Shown piece by piece: positions 62,497 to 64,000 of a DNA stretch of 64,000 bases. Source of the DNA: Flavobacterium sp. (GTDB taxonomy: Bacteria > Bacteroidota > Bacteroidia > Flavobacteriales > Flavobacteriaceae); contig NZ_JAIXTJ010000025.1 of NCBI RefSeq assembly GCF_027483985.1, forward strand, positions 30,241 to 94,240, given 5' to 3'. Every line of letters starts with the position of its first letter. Position 1 is the stretch's first letter. The notes beneath the pieces were generated by a model. It saw only the letters and a program-made list of their open reading frames with translations, made no database searches and was not told where the DNA came from. The position numbers and the translations under genes are program-made.

Positions 62497-63498
62497 TTAG
62501 TTAATTGCAGGACAATTACAGTGGTATTTCTCTGGTTTACAGAATAAATTAATACCAAGTGTTAATTGATGAAAACCGCCTGTATCAAATTTAATATCAC
62601 CCATTAATTGAGAATAGGTATAAGAGAACATATAGTTTTTGTAATTAACACCTAAAATTGGGGTAATATATTGTAGTTTTTGATTTGCAATAGCAACACC
62701 ATCAAGATATTCGGCACCATCTAAACTTCTTCTATAAGATAGCCCTGCCCAAAGTCTGCCGAAGTCAAGATTTTTATAAGCTTTGAAGTTTAAATCTACT
62801 GTCGATTCTTTAGTCAAAAAAGTATGTTGAAACATTACTGATGGTTCAAACAATATTCTTTCAGAATCACCGAAAGTGTATCCCATATTATAAATTAATC
62901 TTCTCAAGTTTACAGGTTCTCTTTGAGAATAAATTCTTCTTTCACTTGCCAAAGCATTTTTTACAGTAAAGTGAGCATAAAAATCCAAGAAATTATAAGA
63001 AGCTCCAATATCTACATTGAAGTAATTAGCTTTTTGTACTATGGTACCATCGATATTAGGATCAAATGCTGGATTGTTATCTCTAAAATCTGTTTCATCT
63101 AATAAACTTTGAGCGAAACCAACATTTACACCAAACGACAATTGATTTAGATCAACATTATCTCTAGAGAACATAATATGGTGTGCATAAGCAACACGGA
63201 ATCCTTTTTGAGAATGATACCCATTTTTATCATTTAACAAAATAATTCCCATTCCGTCTTTTTCTGAAATACTACCATTAAAACTCAATGTTTGCAATGC
63301 TGGAGCGTCTTCTTGACCAAACCATTGTTGTCTTCCTGTAAGACGCACTTTTGCACAATTTGCCGCACCTGCCATTGATGGGTGTAATAAGAAATAATTA
63401 TCAGATAAATAATCTGAATATACAGGTAATATTTCTTGTGAATAAGATTGTTCAGTAATTAAAACTACTAAAGCAAGTAAAAAATGTTTAATCTTCAT
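62497..63498 (-). CDS. PorP/SprF-family T9SS outer-membrane protein
   Basis: A 333-residue outer-membrane barrel with signal peptide MKIKHFLLALVVLITEQSYS. The start of the mature part, PVYSDYLSDNYFLLHPSMAG, then CAKVRLTGRQQWFG (about 50-63), is the signature of PorP/SprF proteins. Strands continue to a C-terminal LTLGINLFCKPEKYHCNCP. SprF-type proteins are needed for secretion or surface attachment of particular T9SS type B substrates, usually encoded just upstream. Here the gene begins 7 bases after a type B substrate gene, which fits that pairing exactly. Confidence 0.92.
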   Translation of the reverse strand: MKIKHFLLALVVLITEQSYSQEILPVYSDYLSDNYFLLHPSMAGAANCAKVRLTGRQQWFGQEDAPALQTLSFNGSISEKDGMGIILLNDKNGYHSQKGFRVAYAHHIMFSRDNVDLNQLSFGVNVGFAQSLLDETDFRDNNPAFDPNIDGTIVQKANYFNVDIGASYNFLDFYAHFTVKNALASERRIYSQREPVNLRRLIYNMGYTFGDSERILFEPSVMFQHTFLTKESTVDLNFKAYKNLDFGRLWAGLSYRRSLDGAEYLDGVAIANQKLQYITPILGVNYKNYMFSYTYSQLMGDIKFDTGGFHQLTLGINLFCKPEKYHCNCPAIN

Positions 63499-63505
63499 TG
63501 TTTTT

Positions 63506-64000
63506 TTATCTTTTTAATGAGAAATGGGCTTTAAATTGTTTGATTACACCAGCTTCTGGATAGTCAACAGTGAACCAGTAATCCGTTGAAGGCATTAGGT
63601 TTCCGTTGTAGGTTCCGTCCCAACCTTTGCTTGCTGGACTGATTTGTTTCATTAATTTTCCTTGGCGGTCAAATATATAAATTTTTGCGTTTACTTCTTT
63701 ATCCAAACCAACAATATTCCACGTATCGTTAATTCCGTCACCATTTGGTGTAAAATAATGTGGATAATCAATAATTTGTACTCCTGTTAATTGAAACGGA
63801 TCACAGCTATTAGCAATTCCGCCTTTATCATCCCAAACCGTTATGGTGTGTTCTCCCAGTGGTACATTTTCAAACACATTGCTGGTTTGTCTTGGTCCGC
63901 CATCAAGGCTGAATAAATAACTTCCGTATCCTGTTACATTGACCGTAATGGTTTGTAAATCAGAAAAAGCATTACTTACAACATAACCTGTGCCTACAGC
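63506..64000 (-). CDS. T9SS type B (gliding-motility-associated C-terminal) surface protein, 3' part
   Basis: The open frame runs in from the right edge; the GTG at 63877 is an internal valine, not a start. The visible 164 residues hold the end of an Ig-like/PKD-type repeat (YVVSNAFSDLQTITVNVTG, then FENVPLGEHTITVWDDKG) and a complete type B sorting domain: IIDYPHYFTPNGDGINDTWN, IYIFDRQGKLMKQISPASKG, WDGTYNGNLMPSTDYWFTVD, ending FKAHFSLKR. Such proteins, for example SprB, are large repetitive adhesins. Its neighbour is a PorP/SprF protein. Function beyond surface adhesion is not visible in the fragment. Confidence 0.9.
   Translation of the reverse strand, partial: AVGTGYVVSNAFSDLQTITVNVTGYGSYLFSLDGGPRQTSNVFENVPLGEHTITVWDDKGGIANSCDPFQLTGVQIIDYPHYFTPNGDGINDTWNIVGLDKEVNAKIYIFDRQGKLMKQISPASKGWDGTYNGNLMPSTDYWFTVDYPEAGVIKQFKAHFSLKR

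Noticed and set aside
63875..63877. GTG as the start of a 123-residue protein
   Set aside because: The same frame stays open to the window edge and codes for a sensible upstream Ig-like repeat, so this is an internal codon.
1..64000. CRISPR arrays, insertion sequences, prophage genes, rRNA genes or a replication origin
   Set aside because: I looked for regular spacers, transposase motifs, integrase genes and conserved rRNA stretches and saw none; the only mobile-like signal is the GxxExxY cassette.

Overview
The window looks like a chromosomal segment of a Flavobacteriaceae bacterium, most likely Flavobacterium or a close relative. The DNA is AT-rich. Promoters have the Bacteroidota form (TTTG, about 19-20 bases, then TAnnTTTG). 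There are type IX secretion (T9SS) sorting domains of types A and B, a PorP/SprF protein, SusC/SusD receptors, a mevalonate-type isoprenoid pathway and a tRNA-Phe without encoded CCA. No rRNA, CRISPR array, prophage or transposase was seen, and no gene-free stretch exceeds about 300 bases.

Layout. 1-2800: the end of an NlpC/P60 peptidase, a ComEC-like channel with a degenerate C-terminus, and a convergent thioredoxin-fold protein; the two convergent genes abut, and a terminator hairpin lies inside the comEC 3' end. 2840-9963: a peptide-use block with three POT transporters and a dipeptidyl peptidase IV. 10132-12409: class II HMG-CoA reductase and a GHMP kinase that may supply the phosphomevalonate kinase step. 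12475-19990: a tightly packed envelope operon (coaX, outer-membrane barrel, TPR protein, LptC, small membrane protein, CNNM/CBS protein, then PpiD). 20113-20185: tRNA-Phe with clear promoter and terminator. 20287-23010: an AsmA-like protein.

23113-45399 is a complete starch/maltodextrin utilisation locus split around a LacI-type regulator. Leftward: SusC, SusD, SusE-like and a T9SS-exported GH13 amylase. Rightward: an inner-membrane sugar transporter, beta-phosphoglucomutase, GH65 maltose phosphorylase, two more GH13 enzymes, an esterase and a GH31 alpha-glucosidase. Starch would be cut at the surface, imported by SusCD, trimmed in the periplasm by GH13/GH31, carried inward as maltose, phosphorolysed by GH65 and converted to glucose 6-phosphate through PgmB. 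Two near-identical LacI-type palindromes precede the two arms. A second shared element, inverted with respect to transcription, sits near both presumed transcription starts. A GxxExxY (PD-(D/E)XK-like) gene bracketed by inverted AT-rich repeats interrupts the rightward operon, and a solo palindrome with the same ends lies 2 kb downstream.

45546-48284: a cupin/JmjC-like protein, a GDPD phosphodiesterase and a YhiN-like flavoprotein. 48350-58149: three tandem paralogous T9SS surface proteins with a common C-terminal half. The first is broken by a single in-frame TAA, and the first two share an identical 41-base promoter block. 58191-64000: TspO, a second mevalonate cluster (diphosphomevalonate decarboxylase, GHMP kinase, UbiA prenyltransferase), a gamma-carbonic anhydrase-like protein, PorP/SprF and the end of a type B T9SS protein running off the window.
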